This document shows, in pieces, positions 1 through 18,092 of a stretch of DNA of 64,000 nucleotides (the stretch's first letter is position 1; every line of letters starts with the position of its first letter). Both the position numbers and the translations under genes were made by a program. Origin of the DNA: Clytia hemisphaerica (lineage: Eukaryota > Cnidaria > Hydrozoa > Leptothecata > Clytiidae); NCBI GenBank assembly GCA_902728285.1, contig CACVBU010001392.1, positions 345,060 through 409,059 on the forward strand, in the 5' to 3' direction. A model generated the notes under the pieces. It was not told the DNA's origin, ran no database searches, and saw only the letters and a program-made list of their open reading frames with translations.

Positions 1-2357
1 ATAACGTAATATGAAAATATGCAAAACCGAACATTTACGGAAGAGACTAACTACGGGGATGCTTGCGCGACAAAACACAAAAAAACAACAAAATTTCGAG
101 ATTCCAGTCCAATATCTATGCGTGAAACTATGAGTGCCTCCTCGTCGCTACGCTCCTGCGGGGGCAACTACAAATAAGAAAATTGCCAAAAAGTCAAACC
201 CAAAATAAAGATGCATGCCATAATTTTAGTGCAGAACCATTATTAGTTTTCATTACATAGAAACTGTACTTTTTTTGTTTACTTGATAAAACTCCAATAA
301 CACTTTGTTGTAACTCTCTCCAGCTTCTTCTAAAAATTGTAACTGACTGCCATTAAGCTACAAACTTTTTGTTATGGCTGTGCAAGTTGTGACAAGAGTG
401 GCCATGTTGTGTAACTTGATGGTATATATACTTCATTAAAAAATCTAGAAACCATTTCTCGTAACTTTCTGCAGTCCGCTTTCTGCAAGTCAGATAAAGA
501 TATGTAAAAACTGTTGTTGCCATTCATTCCATATCAACCATTTAGTTAAAGCCAAAAACGTGCGCAAAGATCAGAAAAAACTGCGTGTTAAAAATAATTT
601 GATCAATTTCAACAAAAACTGTATATAATATCAATATAATTGATCAAATTCCAAAGACCATTTGTCATAATTTTGAAAGTCCAATAATAGGAGATGTGAT
701 CGTCATCATTTGGTTACCGTCATCTGACCGACCCTGATTTATAGTCAGCAGGTAGAGTCTGTAAGTCTGAAAGCTTTTCCGCTGCTTTGCTGGATTCCCA
801 CTGTCAACCTCTGCACGCTCTGTGTTTACAAGTTTTCAGATCTAAGTAGAGAGCTGTGTGCTAATGGAGAGTAAACCGAAAACTAGTTTATCCACGGTTG
901 ACGGTTTCTCAATTTTTTAATTCGGACCAGTCCACGCGGATTCCCTTTCAACAAGATGTAGCTGCTTCTTTAACAGAAAAACATTTTCGACCGAACGACC
1001 CACCTTTTTAAAGTAGAAATGATGGGAACAAAACAATTTTTTGCGATCCGCCTTATATAATACTGTATGACTGAAGCCACAACCTTGCCGATACACAGGA
1101 CATTCCGATGCAGTTTGTCAGGTGCGCAATATATGGATAAATCACTATCTTACGCAACATGGGACGGCCATTCCACCACAATTTCACCGAACCTCCATTA
1201 AGTCATTTGCATTGAGTTTAATGAACCGCGTATTAATAAATACACAATCTCTCTTTCGCACCAAATAGGCTTTTAAATCGAAATATGGAAAAAAATCCGT
1301 GTAGAGCACGCGCGAAGGTGATCTATTTGTTATGGACAGGCAGCTGAGGTCACAAAAAATTGGACGGGGTGCGAACAATCCCAAACCACTTTTAATTGAA
1401 AATATATAACCTAAATATCTAGAAACCAGAAACGGGAATACTTATTATCTCATCGGGTGATTAGGCGGCGGGCATTCTCTAATTCTCCATTCGGCGTCTG
1501 GTCATTTTTAAATGGAAACAAAAGTTAAAAAGGGTGCACTATGAGTGAAAGTTATCGTGACATGGTACGACAGAAAGTATGATTGATTGTCAAAGAGATT
1601 TAACAGTAAGTGAAAATACAGGCCAGATATCAACAAGTCCGATGTTGCGTACACTTGTCCCAAGTTGGCGCAGTTGACGGTACTAGACAGTCCGGTGTAT
1701 TCCGGTGTGTACTTTTGAAAATTTAATGAAGAAAACACCAGACAAAAAATAACGCCGGAATGTCCGGTGTATCGGCAGGGTCGTCTGAAGCCAAACACGT
1801 CTAAGTCCAAAAAAACACGATTGCATCCAGTCTTTATCAAATTTAGACAGTAGCTGTATGTACTTTTGTATACTTTATCAAATTCCAATAACATTATAAC
1901 ACCATCAATCCCAACAATAAAAAGTATCAGAAAATTCAACATAAAAAACTTGAGCAAACGTATTTAAACCTTCATAAGATGTAGAAAAAGAATCCCCTTG
2001 ATGAAAATCATGTGTTTGATTTGAAAAAAATAAATGACAGAAATTGAAGCTTGCAACAGCTTCACACTGGAAATACCTTGGAACAACACTTTATCGACTT
2101 ATCGCTTGAGCCGCCATCTTGAATCACCACATTATGATCTGTAAAAACAACACACGCTAAAAGTACCCGAAAAGTTAACCCGATCGGAAGAAGGTTTAGA
2201 AATCAAAGTAAGATCCGGGAAATCGGATTTTTTTTTTGCCGTCTTATGATGATGGAAGAAAATTTTACCTATTTGAATGCTCAGCTTCGGCTGACCAATA
2301 AGAATATGGTGCTAAAAGATTTTTCCTTGACATATTTTTTTCTTATTATTTTTACAG
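1..2357. other. Intronic or intergenic stretch with a dispersed repeat
   Basis: I see no supportable exon here. Segments at about 1160-1205 and 1600-1690 match 55984-56160 in the same orientation; in the later copy the two parts are adjacent, whereas here about 400 bp separates them. The first recognisable exon begins at 2358 and enters in an open frame, so this stretch is probably intron of the same gene. Confidence 0.4.
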
Positions 2358-9809
<7,452 letters not shown>

Positions 9810-10367
9810 GCGTTTCTCATTATTTGAATCGGTTGGCGAAACAAAATGGAGGAAGTGTGACCATTACGTTAAGAAACCGGAATGGAGAAGACCTTCTGAT
9901 CTAAAAGAACTACCATAGCCGTCACAAGTGTCCAAATAGGAACGGTCTCATTACTAAAGGTCGTCTACGTTCCTGATATAATGGTGTTCCATCTGACTAA
10001 ATCACAGTTTGTTATTGGTGGGTGTGTTTAACTTTACCCTTTACCAGGTCTTTCGGTGACTAGTATTTTGCTCACAGATTTGTGACATGACAACATGACA
10101 TTGAGCTAAACAAATAATGCACCAACTTCGACCAAAGTGACCGACAGTGAACCACAGTAATTACACCAGGCTTCAGTACTTTCGCTGCTCTTGCTAACAA
10201 ATTGAAGATCTCGTTTTTTTTTTTTTATTATTTCATCATTCTGTTTCATCAATGATGAAATTAAGCCTGGTCTAGTGTTTTATAGATATTTGAGGCTCCG
10301 TCTTCTCGTATAACTAGTTACCAAGAAACGTTATTTTGAAATCAGATCAAAACTTTTGATCTTGTTG

Positions 10368-10543
10368 TGTTCAGACTAATAATTTGAGATAGTATAGGTC
10401 TTTATGACCGTCTCCGATGAGTCTTTCCGAGCAACTAAAATATAAATACAAAAGAGGACTGTAAAAAATAAAAGAGCGGGTCACGTGCTAATCACGTGAC
10501 CCGTGACTACTTATAGTTATATAACTCATCTTTGTTCTTCACA
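10368..10543 (-). repeat. 3' LTR of the BEL/Pao element
   Basis: The LTR has TG...CA ends. It contains a perfect 10-bp inverted repeat, GGGTCACGTG (10478-10487) and CACGTGACCC (10493-10502), with a 5-bp loop and a CACGTG E-box core in each arm. On the - strand a purine-rich GGGGGAG just outside it is the likely polypurine tract. The pol stop codon overlaps its first bases. Confidence 0.95.
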
Positions 10544-13500
10544 CTCCCCCAAAACAAAGGAAAATAATTGTGTCTTCGTCACTTGTGAATTTAATTTGGC
10601 TTTTGTCCTTTTGGTCTCTTTGTTCTTCAAATTCTACCGGATAGAGTTTACTTACCGGTCTTTTCAAAGTTTGTAGTTTACCGTTGGTAATAACATTTAC
10701 TTCTGCAGCACGAATTTTAAAGTCTTTACTGTGAATAAGTTTCTTAACTCGACCGAGTCTCCATTGACTACGTTTCAATCGTTCATCTTTAATCAATACT
10801 ACATCGCCTTTGTTTGCGTGTAAACTACTGTTCGACTTTTTACGTCTTTGATGTTCTCGTAGTTCAAGAAGGTATTCGTTTTGCCATAAAGTCCAAAAAT
10901 GATCAACAAGTTCTCGAACCCGTGATAACTGTTCGGAAGGTTCGAGATTTTCGGTTTCTGAATCTGGTAATTGCACTTCATTCACAATGTTTCTACCGTA
11001 CAACAGTTTGTTGGGTGTTAGAATTTCATTAACCTCGTCCGAATAAAGGTAAGTTAAGGGTCGATTGTTCAATATACATTGTATCTCTTTCAATAGAGTA
11101 ACTACGTCGTTAAAGTTCAATATCGCTTTACGTAACACTTTTCGTAAGCATCGTTTGACCATCTTTACGACTCTTTCAAAAAATCCACCTGTCCACGGTG
11201 AACTCTCAATATTGAATTTCCAAATAACACCTTTACTTGTCATGAAGTCTTGTACGTCTGACGAAATGAAGTTCGTACCATTGTCTGAAATAACAGTTTT
11301 CGGACATCCAAAAATGTTCGTGTAACGTTTGAGTATGTTTACGCACGCTGGACCAGAGCAGTCAGTAGCTAAGTCCAAATAAACTGCTCTGGAGCTGGCA
11401 CAAGTGATGATCGCTATCCATGCTTTGTAAGTCGACCCATCTGAATCGTAAATGTTTGTTACATGTACTGGGCCGGCGTAATCTATTCCAACGTGTGAAA
11501 ATGCGTTATCGTAAGATACTCGTTCTTTTGGCAGCGGACCTGCCTCTGGGTAATCGTAATTCTGTCCTTCATAATATCTACAAGTAGGACATTTACTCAA
11601 AATTCGTTTAATAAAGTTTCTCGGCTGCGTTATCCAATACTCTTGTCTGATGTGATTGAGGGTTTCTTTCACCCCTCGGTGCATAACGTCTTTGTGTGAT
11701 TTCAAGACGACGAGTTCGGTAAATTTCGTTTTTGACAGTAAAATTGGATACTTTGAATCATACGGGAGTTCAGCATTGTCTATTCTCCCTCTACAACGAA
11801 ACAAGCCATTATCATCAACAAATAAATTCAACTGTCTCTGTAAATTTGTAAAGTTATTTTTGCTTTGTAAGGAGCTTTGTGCATCCTTCAACCATAACAG
11901 CTTGGCTTCCAACATTTCTTCTCCAGTGATACCACCATTGATGCCATTGATACCATTGATACCACCATTGATTTTTGTTTTATTTGTATTATTTACTTTT
12001 TGTTTCTTGTTTCTTGCTTTTGTTCTTAGTTTCCTTATATATCTAAGGACCCAAGCGGTCACGCGGACCAACTTGGACAGAGAGGAGAACCTCTCTGTTT
12101 GGATTAAAGCACCGATGGTACTCGTTGAAACTAAATCTTCTTTTTCTTCTTTTTCTTGAATTTGTGTAACTAATAACTTTTCAGTAACAGGGTGCCTAGG
12201 AGAACTGAGACAGGTAGAGTTAGTCTCAGCCTCGGGCTTTAAATCAGCAAATAAATCATCAGGTGGCCCGTCAGGAGGACAGCTCCCGGGCTTATAATCA
12301 GAAAACTTGTCACCACACCTGAGATTAGGCCAGTATTCTTCATTCAGCTTAAGAAAATCTGGGCCGTGAAACCAAAGTTCAGAGTTAATCAAAGTTGAGG
12401 GGCTATAACCGCGAGTCCCTATATCTGCTGGATTAAGTTTAGATGGCACCAATTTCAAACTGTCAATATCAATACTGTTTCTAATACTTTCAACCCGTTC
12501 TTGTATATATTTGTCATAATCTACACTTTCGTTTTGAGCCCACGAATAAGCAGATGTAGAATCGACCCAATAAATAGTTTTTTGAACGTCGTACACCTTT
12601 TTCAAATTATTCTCCACAATAGGGCTTAATTCTGACAGAAGCAATAACCCGTTTAATTCACCTCGAGGGACGCTATTCTTTTTCGACTTTTTCACTTGAG
12701 AAGATATGATGCGGTGTCGACTTAAAATAATAGCAGTTTTGACCTCCCCGGATTTAAGCTTAAACCGGCCATAAATTGTAGCAGCAATCATATTTTCGGA
12801 GGCGTCACTGAAGCTGTGGATCTGTACATTCGTAATAGGGTCGTTGGGGTCGTCGAAGCAATAATTTCGATCAATTTCAATGGAGTCTATCTCCTTAAAT
12901 TCATTCAAAATGGACTTCCACTCTTTCATGAGGTCAGGGGGTAACAGTTCATCCCACTTACATTTTGCATTACAAACTTTCTGATGCAAAATTCTCATTT
13001 TGACTGTGATTGGGCTTATCAGTCCCAAGGGATCATAAATAGAAGCAATCGAAGCTAAAAGCGACCTTCGAGTTGCATTTTGTGTAAACTTTGATCTCAT
13101 TTCAGCAAAGTTAAAAATAATCTTGTCGGAATTTTTATCCCATTTAATCCCTAAAATTTTCTCTTCCCCGTTATATCGTTTGTCGTCAGGGAAACGTTCA
13201 AAAATCTTTCTCTCAAGTTCATCACTGTTTGAACGAAATTTTCTTAAATTAAATCCTCCCTTCTCAAGACACTCCTTCGCGGTGAGGTAAAGAGATTCAG
13301 CTTGTTTGATTGTTTTTGCACCACTATTGAGATCATCAACATGAAGAGCTCCTTTCAAAGTTTCTTTCAAATCATCCTCACAATGGGTTTCGATGTGTTT
13401 TTGAAGTGTCGCTTGCAATAAAAAGGGCGAGGAATTCAAACCAAAAATAACACGTGTAAATCGTAATTCAATAAGTTCATTGTTCTCAAAGTTTTCGAAG

Positions 13501-16046
13501 TCAAAATTTTCGGTGTCTTTGAACCAAAGAAATCTCACAAAGTTTTTATCTTCTTCAAACAATGCGATTTGCCAAAATGCTTTTTCAAGATCACCGGAAA
13601 TAACGAAATTATGTGCTCTCAATTTAATCAAAACGTCCAACAGAGGAGCGGTTATTGTTGGACCAGTATACAAAACATCATTTAAAGAGGGTCCGCCCAC
13701 TCGACTTTTGCAACTAGCGTCGAAAACAATACGAAGGGGTGTTGTTTGTTTATCAGTTCTTATAACCCCACGATGACTTAAATAATGGGAGGTGCCAATA
13801 GAATATTTCTCACATTCTTCAATAACTTTCAAGTTTCTTTGTTCATTTATAATTTGCTCATAATCTGCAAAAAGTTGTTTATCTTTCGAAAACTGTTCAT
13901 GCAGGTGTTGTAAACGTTTTTTAGCGGTTCTGTAATTATCTCCCAAAGGTTCAGAATTTTCTTTGAAAGGAAGTGAAACATGATATCTTCCTTCCTCGAA
14001 AACAGTCGATTTTTCAAAATCTTGTAAAACAGTTATATCCTCCTCTGTTAAAGTTTTTCTCCAATCAGTATCATAAGCTTTATTTAGATCTGTAAGTTTA
14101 TCCTCAGTTCGATCTGTTTGCACTGCACGCATAAAATGAGTACTAACAACGTTTGCGGTGGAGCTTTTAATCTTTCCCCCTCCTTCAACTGGACCGCTCA
14201 AAACATAACCGAGTTCTGACGATATAGCAGTAGGGCCATTTGGACTACGTATCTGTTTCTGACCAATAAAGTTCCAATAATCTGCTGAGCCGATCAACAC
14301 GTCTATCTGTAACGGTAGATTGTCGGGATTCTGGTCTGCTAATTTCAAATCTTGTAAATGTTTGTATTTACTTTGGGCTAAATTGATAACTTGATCCTCT
14401 AACGGTAAACAGATGTCTGATACGAGAGCACGTACGTAAATATTCAAAGTTCCTTTTTGGTTTTTAACAGCAAAATCAACTTCATCAAGTTCAAGATTTT
14501 CCGTTTTGTTTCCGAATGACATAATGTTAACCGATTTCTTGCCCACTGTACGTAACTTTAATCGTTCTCTGGCTTCCTTGCTAATGTAACTTTGTTGACT
14601 GCCGGTGTCGAACATAAGTCTCAAATTCTCTGATTTCTTTTCATCCGTTGAGCTGACTTGGGCTCTAGCTGTTTGAAGCAAAACTGGATTGGCTGTTTTC
14701 GTATAGCTGATGTTAGCAGTTACTTTCTTGGGTTCCTTCGTCTCAGAGTCCTTACTGTCCTTATCCTCCTGAGGTTTCTCTTGATCCTGACTGGGCTGAT
14801 AACAACAAATTGACGTATTGTGTCTACCTTGACATTTTTGACACTTCCAATTTTTCCTGCACTTGCCTGCTGAATGTCCAGTTTTCATACAAACAAAGCA
14901 CCTAGACTCTTTCATTAAAATTGACTTTCTCACTTCGGGTTTCGTAATAATATCACAGTTTTTTGAGTAGTGATCCCGCCGACAGAATATGCATAATAAA
15001 TCAGTTTTCTCTTTTCCTTTTTGATCAGAGTTACCAGAATTTCCCGAATTTTTATATCTATTTCTGTTTCCTCCCCTCCCGACGAAGAGAGATTGAGCAG
15101 TATAACCAGAATCACGCAAATTTTCTTCAGAAGAAACTTTTTCTCTAGCACACAATTCTTTTTCAAGTTCGTTCATAATGTCTGTCAATTTCCAGACATC
15201 TTCAAATTTTCTGGATAAAACGAGTTTTATATCTTGAGGGAGTTTCTCCATAATAATTGGGATAAGCATTGTCCCATAAGTTGTACTGTCGCAACCTAAA
15301 GAGTCCAAACTTCTTATCTCAGTTTCAATTTTGTCAAAAAGATTCCGCAAACCTTTAACATTTTTCGAATCAATAAACTCTAAGTCTAACAGTTTTTTGA
15401 CATGAGAGCTAATAACAAGTTGTTTATTACCAAAACGTTTTTCGAGCATTTCTTTTGCAGTTTCATAATTTTGGTGAGATAACTGCAGGCCTTTCACACA
15501 TCTTAGGGCCTCATCAGAGAGATAACTAATCAAATAGTTCATTTTTTCAATGGCAGATAGATCAGGATGTTTGTCTATCGCCTCCGTGAAAGATTGTTTA
15601 AAACTTTCATATTCTGTAGGTTCACCGCTGAACCCTTTAATGACGAAACGTGGCAGTTTCACCGGTACTCTTTTGCTCTCTGAATCTGTTGTAACTGAGT
15701 CACTGTCTTTTACACTAGCCTCTGGCTTTTTCTTATGTTTTGCAATAAAGTTTTTCAACACCAAAAGTTTCTTACTGTATTTCACCTCTTCTTGGTCGAC
15801 ACTGTTCCGATCGGCAATATAGTCAGCGTCTTCTTCAAGCATTTCTCCAATTTGTTCACTAAGGTCCAAATATTTCTTATATTTGTTTTGCAATAAAGTT
15901 TGTTTATTTTCCAAATCAATCAAAGTATCTTCATCAACAGTTTTTAAAGCAATGATCGAAGCCTCAAGCTCTTCGAAATAATTTTTCATGAAATTTAAAC
16001 AGCCGGTACGTGTTCTCTTTTTAGTGGTAAGCGACATTATGTACAA
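10539..16046 (-). CDS. BEL/Pao gag-pol polyprotein (1835 aa)
   Basis: This single uninterrupted ORF is the retrotransposon polyprotein, which makes and integrates the cDNA copy. In order: a coiled N-terminus; a DUF1759-like Gag region (around residues 130-300, motif FSGEPTEYESF); three CCHC-type zinc knuckles (around 350-415, e.g. RCFVCMKTGHSAGKC); a retropepsin-like DUF1758 protease (about 475, LMFDTGSQQSY); reverse transcriptase (catalytic HVDDL near 902, with DLEKAFWQIAL upstream); a Pao-type RNase H region (SFSDASENMIAATIYG); an HHCC integrase zinc module (KCPTCRYYEG); the integrase DDE core (GIDYAG near 1520, DNGTNF near 1588, GFFERVV near 1623); and a DUF5641-like C-terminus (KGDVVLIKDERLKRSQWRLG). 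Length and order fit the family. No frameshift or stop is seen, so it may be functional. The stop codon lies inside the 3' LTR. Confidence 0.97.
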   Translation of the reverse strand: MYIMSLTTKKRTRTGCLNFMKNYFEELEASIIALKTVDEDTLIDLENKQTLLQNKYKKYLDLSEQIGEMLEEDADYIADRNSVDQEEVKYSKKLLVLKNFIAKHKKKPEASVKDSDSVTTDSESKRVPVKLPRFVIKGFSGEPTEYESFKQSFTEAIDKHPDLSAIEKMNYLISYLSDEALRCVKGLQLSHQNYETAKEMLEKRFGNKQLVISSHVKKLLDLEFIDSKNVKGLRNLFDKIETEIRSLDSLGCDSTTYGTMLIPIIMEKLPQDIKLVLSRKFEDVWKLTDIMNELEKELCAREKVSSEENLRDSGYTAQSLFVGRGGNRNRYKNSGNSGNSDQKGKEKTDLLCIFCRRDHYSKNCDIITKPEVRKSILMKESRCFVCMKTGHSAGKCRKNWKCQKCQGRHNTSICCYQPSQDQEKPQEDKDSKDSETKEPKKVTANISYTKTANPVLLQTARAQVSSTDEKKSENLRLMFDTGSQQSYISKEARERLKLRTVGKKSVNIMSFGNKTENLELDEVDFAVKNQKGTLNIYVRALVSDICLPLEDQVINLAQSKYKHLQDLKLADQNPDNLPLQIDVLIGSADYWNFIGQKQIRSPNGPTAISSELGYVLSGPVEGGGKIKSSTANVVSTHFMRAVQTDRTEDKLTDLNKAYDTDWRKTLTEEDITVLQDFEKSTVFEEGRYHVSLPFKENSEPLGDNYRTAKKRLQHLHEQFSKDKQLFADYEQIINEQRNLKVIEECEKYSIGTSHYLSHRGVIRTDKQTTPLRIVFDASCKSRVGGPSLNDVLYTGPTITAPLLDVLIKLRAHNFVISGDLEKAFWQIALFEEDKNFVRFLWFKDTENFDFENFENNELIELRFTRVIFGLNSSPFLLQATLQKHIETHCEDDLKETLKGALHVDDLNSGAKTIKQAESLYLTAKECLEKGGFNLRKFRSNSDELERKIFERFPDDKRYNGEEKILGIKWDKNSDKIIFNFAEMRSKFTQNATRRSLLASIASIYDPLGLISPITVKMRILHQKVCNAKCKWDELLPPDLMKEWKSILNEFKEIDSIEIDRNYCFDDPNDPITNVQIHSFSDASENMIAATIYGRFKLKSGEVKTAIILSRHRIISSQVKKSKKNSVPRGELNGLLLLSELSPIVENNLKKVYDVQKTIYWVDSTSAYSWAQNESVDYDKYIQERVESIRNSIDIDSLKLVPSKLNPADIGTRGYSPSTLINSELWFHGPDFLKLNEEYWPNLRCGDKFSDYKPGSCPPDGPPDDLFADLKPEAETNSTCLSSPRHPVTEKLLVTQIQEKEEKEDLVSTSTIGALIQTERFSSLSKLVRVTAWVLRYIRKLRTKARNKKQKVNNTNKTKINGGINGINGINGGITGEEMLEAKLLWLKDAQSSLQSKNNFTNLQRQLNLFVDDNGLFRCRGRIDNAELPYDSKYPILLSKTKFTELVVLKSHKDVMHRGVKETLNHIRQEYWITQPRNFIKRILSKCPTCRYYEGQNYDYPEAGPLPKERVSYDNAFSHVGIDYAGPVHVTNIYDSDGSTYKAWIAIITCASSRAVYLDLATDCSGPACVNILKRYTNIFGCPKTVISDNGTNFISSDVQDFMTSKGVIWKFNIESSPWTGGFFERVVKMVKRCLRKVLRKAILNFNDVVTLLKEIQCILNNRPLTYLYSDEVNEILTPNKLLYGRNIVNEVQLPDSETENLEPSEQLSRVRELVDHFWTLWQNEYLLELREHQRRKKSNSSLHANKGDVVLIKDERLKRSQWRLGRVKKLIHSKDFKIRAAEVNVITNGKLQTLKRPVSKLYPVEFEEQRDQKDKSQIKFTSDEDTIIFLCFGGV

Positions 16047-16231
16047 CTTTTTACAACGAAACTCTGGACCAAAATGTTCTTCGTGAAACTATATACATTC
16101 AATATTTACATCCAGAAAACAAAACCATGAAATCAAAACAAACCAAAACCATAAAGTAACAAGCCAAACCATAAAATAAATTTCTTATACTTTATAATTT
16201 CTCTACTTTTATTTTTTGTTTTTAATATCCG

Positions 16232-16248
16232 GTTCGTGTGTACCAAAA
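16232..16248 (-). other. Candidate primer-binding site of the BEL/Pao element
   Basis: On the - strand the 5' LTR ends TGAACA and is followed by TTTTGGTACACACGAACC. The TGG a few bases inside is what a tRNA 3' CCA would pair with. I cannot assign the tRNA. A similar GAACATTTTGGTCCAGAG occurs just before the ORF start (about 16055-16072), so part of the site is duplicated. Confidence 0.45.
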
Positions 16249-16424
16249 TGTTCAGACTAATAATTTGAGATAGTATAGGTCTTTATGACCGTCTCCGATG
16301 AGTCTTTCCGAGCAACTAAAATATAAATACAAAAGAGGACTGTAAAAAATAAAAGAGCGGGTCACGTGCTAATCACGTGACCCGTGACTACTTATAGTTA
16401 TATAACTCATCTTTGTTCTTCACA
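16249..16424 (-). repeat. 5' LTR of the BEL/Pao element
   Basis: It is identical by eye to the 3' LTR, including the GGGTCACGTG/CACGTGACCC stem-loop. On the coding strand, TATATAA-like stretches upstream and downstream of that palindrome could act as promoter elements. Confidence 0.95.
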
Positions 16425-16476
16425 TGTTGTATTGTTCTACTGATGCATTTGAGAAGATATTAAGACAATTATAGCT

Positions 16477-16560
16477 AGCACCTTACGTTGTTTTAACGTT
16501 CATGTAACGTTATATGGACGTTGTGGACGTTAGACAAACGTTAAAACAACGTTGTGTGCA
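16477..16560. repeat. Short fold-back with ACGTTGTTTTAACGTT ends
   Basis: ACGTTGTTTTAACGTT (16485-16500) is repeated inverted at 16537-16552. A related AACGTT-rich stretch lies at about 17830-17895. Confidence 0.6.
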
Positions 16561-18092
16561 ACCTGGAACGACATTCTTACGGTTCCGTAACTTTTAGTCT
16601 TTCGAAAATTAAGAAGTTCCTAAAATTTTGTATATTTTGTTTTTCAAGTTTTGCTTTTGTACCAAACTCGGAATCACATTTCAATGAAGCCCGTAATTGA
16701 CATTTATTTCCAACAAACCATATTTTCAAATTGTCGTAAAAAAGCTTTCAAGAACTTAAACCCCATACTCTTCTTTTGATAGCTTTCTTTCAAACCATGA
16801 TTCAGAAAAAATAAATCGAGGGCTATGTTGTCTGGGAATTATGTAATTCATGATATTAATGACATAATGTTTTATACAGAATCACTCAAAATAGACGGGG
16901 CGTTTCACATTAATGTTATTGGTTACCATACTTACCAGAAACAATCCGAAAATTCCCTTAACAATCAAAATCACAAAAGTTCGGATAGTACTGTGGTATA
17001 GCCTTTTTGCGATTTTGACCCTTTTGATAAGGTCTTTTCGTAAAATATTTTGAGTACAACGACTATTTCGTTTTGAAACTATTGCCAAGGTGATTAAATC
17101 CCTCGAGTCTTCAAGTATTACTTTCAAGTAGAGTCAACTTCATCTGAATTCCTCTGGTAATCGAAAACTTTAGCAATATTTTGAAAACGGGGTAAGCGTT
17201 GGTCGTGACGTAATTTATGAAAAGGTCTATTGTTGAGGGAGCTTTTGGATTGTTATTGGTAAATACGGTAAATTCAAAATTAGTGGCAAACATCCGGTCT
17301 TTTCTGGATGCCTCTGTATAAAACATTACGTTCATGAGTATCACGAATATTTGGAAAAAGCTTTAAAGAACCTATCAAAAGGCATTTATAAGGCATTCTC
17401 AACGTTTAATTTATTTTTATGACAGACAATTTCATAGTATTATATTCAAATATTAATAATTAGTTAGTTTCTAATGTCATTTAGATTTTTTTCTAAAATA
17501 TTATCTGCCCTTCCTCCAAGGTATACTGCGATGTTGCTCTTCAGAAAGCTCCCCTTTTTTATAAGAACAAGTGAACTGTTACTGTTCTTATAAAAGCAAT
17601 GTATACTACGCGGTTAAGCGATTTCACTGGATACATCAAAAGGACAAAACAGAGGCAAAACTATCAATAACTGTTGAAAAAGTTAAGTGGGTTAATTTTC
17701 GCGAAAAAATTCTAAATTCACCAATAATTAATCCTCGCGAAATTTAATCTCTTTCTGTGCGAAATACAAATGTTTATCGTACTACAATATTGAAATCTTA
17801 AGAATTGTTTTTTATTACCCACATGACTGTCATATAACGTTCATACGTCCATAAATGACGTTCTTATAACGTTAAATGGACGTTGAGGGAACGCTACGGG
17901 CAATATCGCGGATCGTACAATGTTCCTTGTTCAACAGTATATTTTAAACATAGTATTTTTTAATTACGCATTTTCTTTCCATGGCATCTCCCATATTTGA
18001 TATTTGTTTTGTTTTGTTTTGTTTTTGTATCATGATTTTGAAATATGAAGCATTTTTGCGTAACGTTATTATTGTACATTCGTTCATTGAGC
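16561..18092. other. Gene-free AT-rich stretch
   Basis: I see only small simple inverted repeats, for example TTATAAGAAC...GTTCTTATAA at about 17557-17595, and short unsupported open frames. Confidence 0.4.

Larger units (their letters stand above)
10363..16429 (-). mobile_element. Complete BEL/Pao LTR retrotransposon with TSD
   Basis: Two LTRs of 176 bp (10368-10543 and 16249-16424) begin TGTTCAG and end CTTCACA on the + strand, and by eye they are identical base for base. Both sides carry the 5-bp direct repeat TGTTG (10363-10367 and 16425-16429), the TSD size typical of BEL/Pao. The coding strand is -, so the 5' LTR is 16249-16424. One intact gag-pol ORF fills the interior. Identical LTRs and an open ORF indicate a recent insertion. 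It landed about 550 bp downstream of the stop codon of the CUB-domain gene. Confidence 0.97.

Noticed and set aside
11656-12159. 167-codon + strand frame inside the BEL/Pao element
   Set aside because: It is antisense to the gag-pol ORF and has no domain features; a shadow frame.
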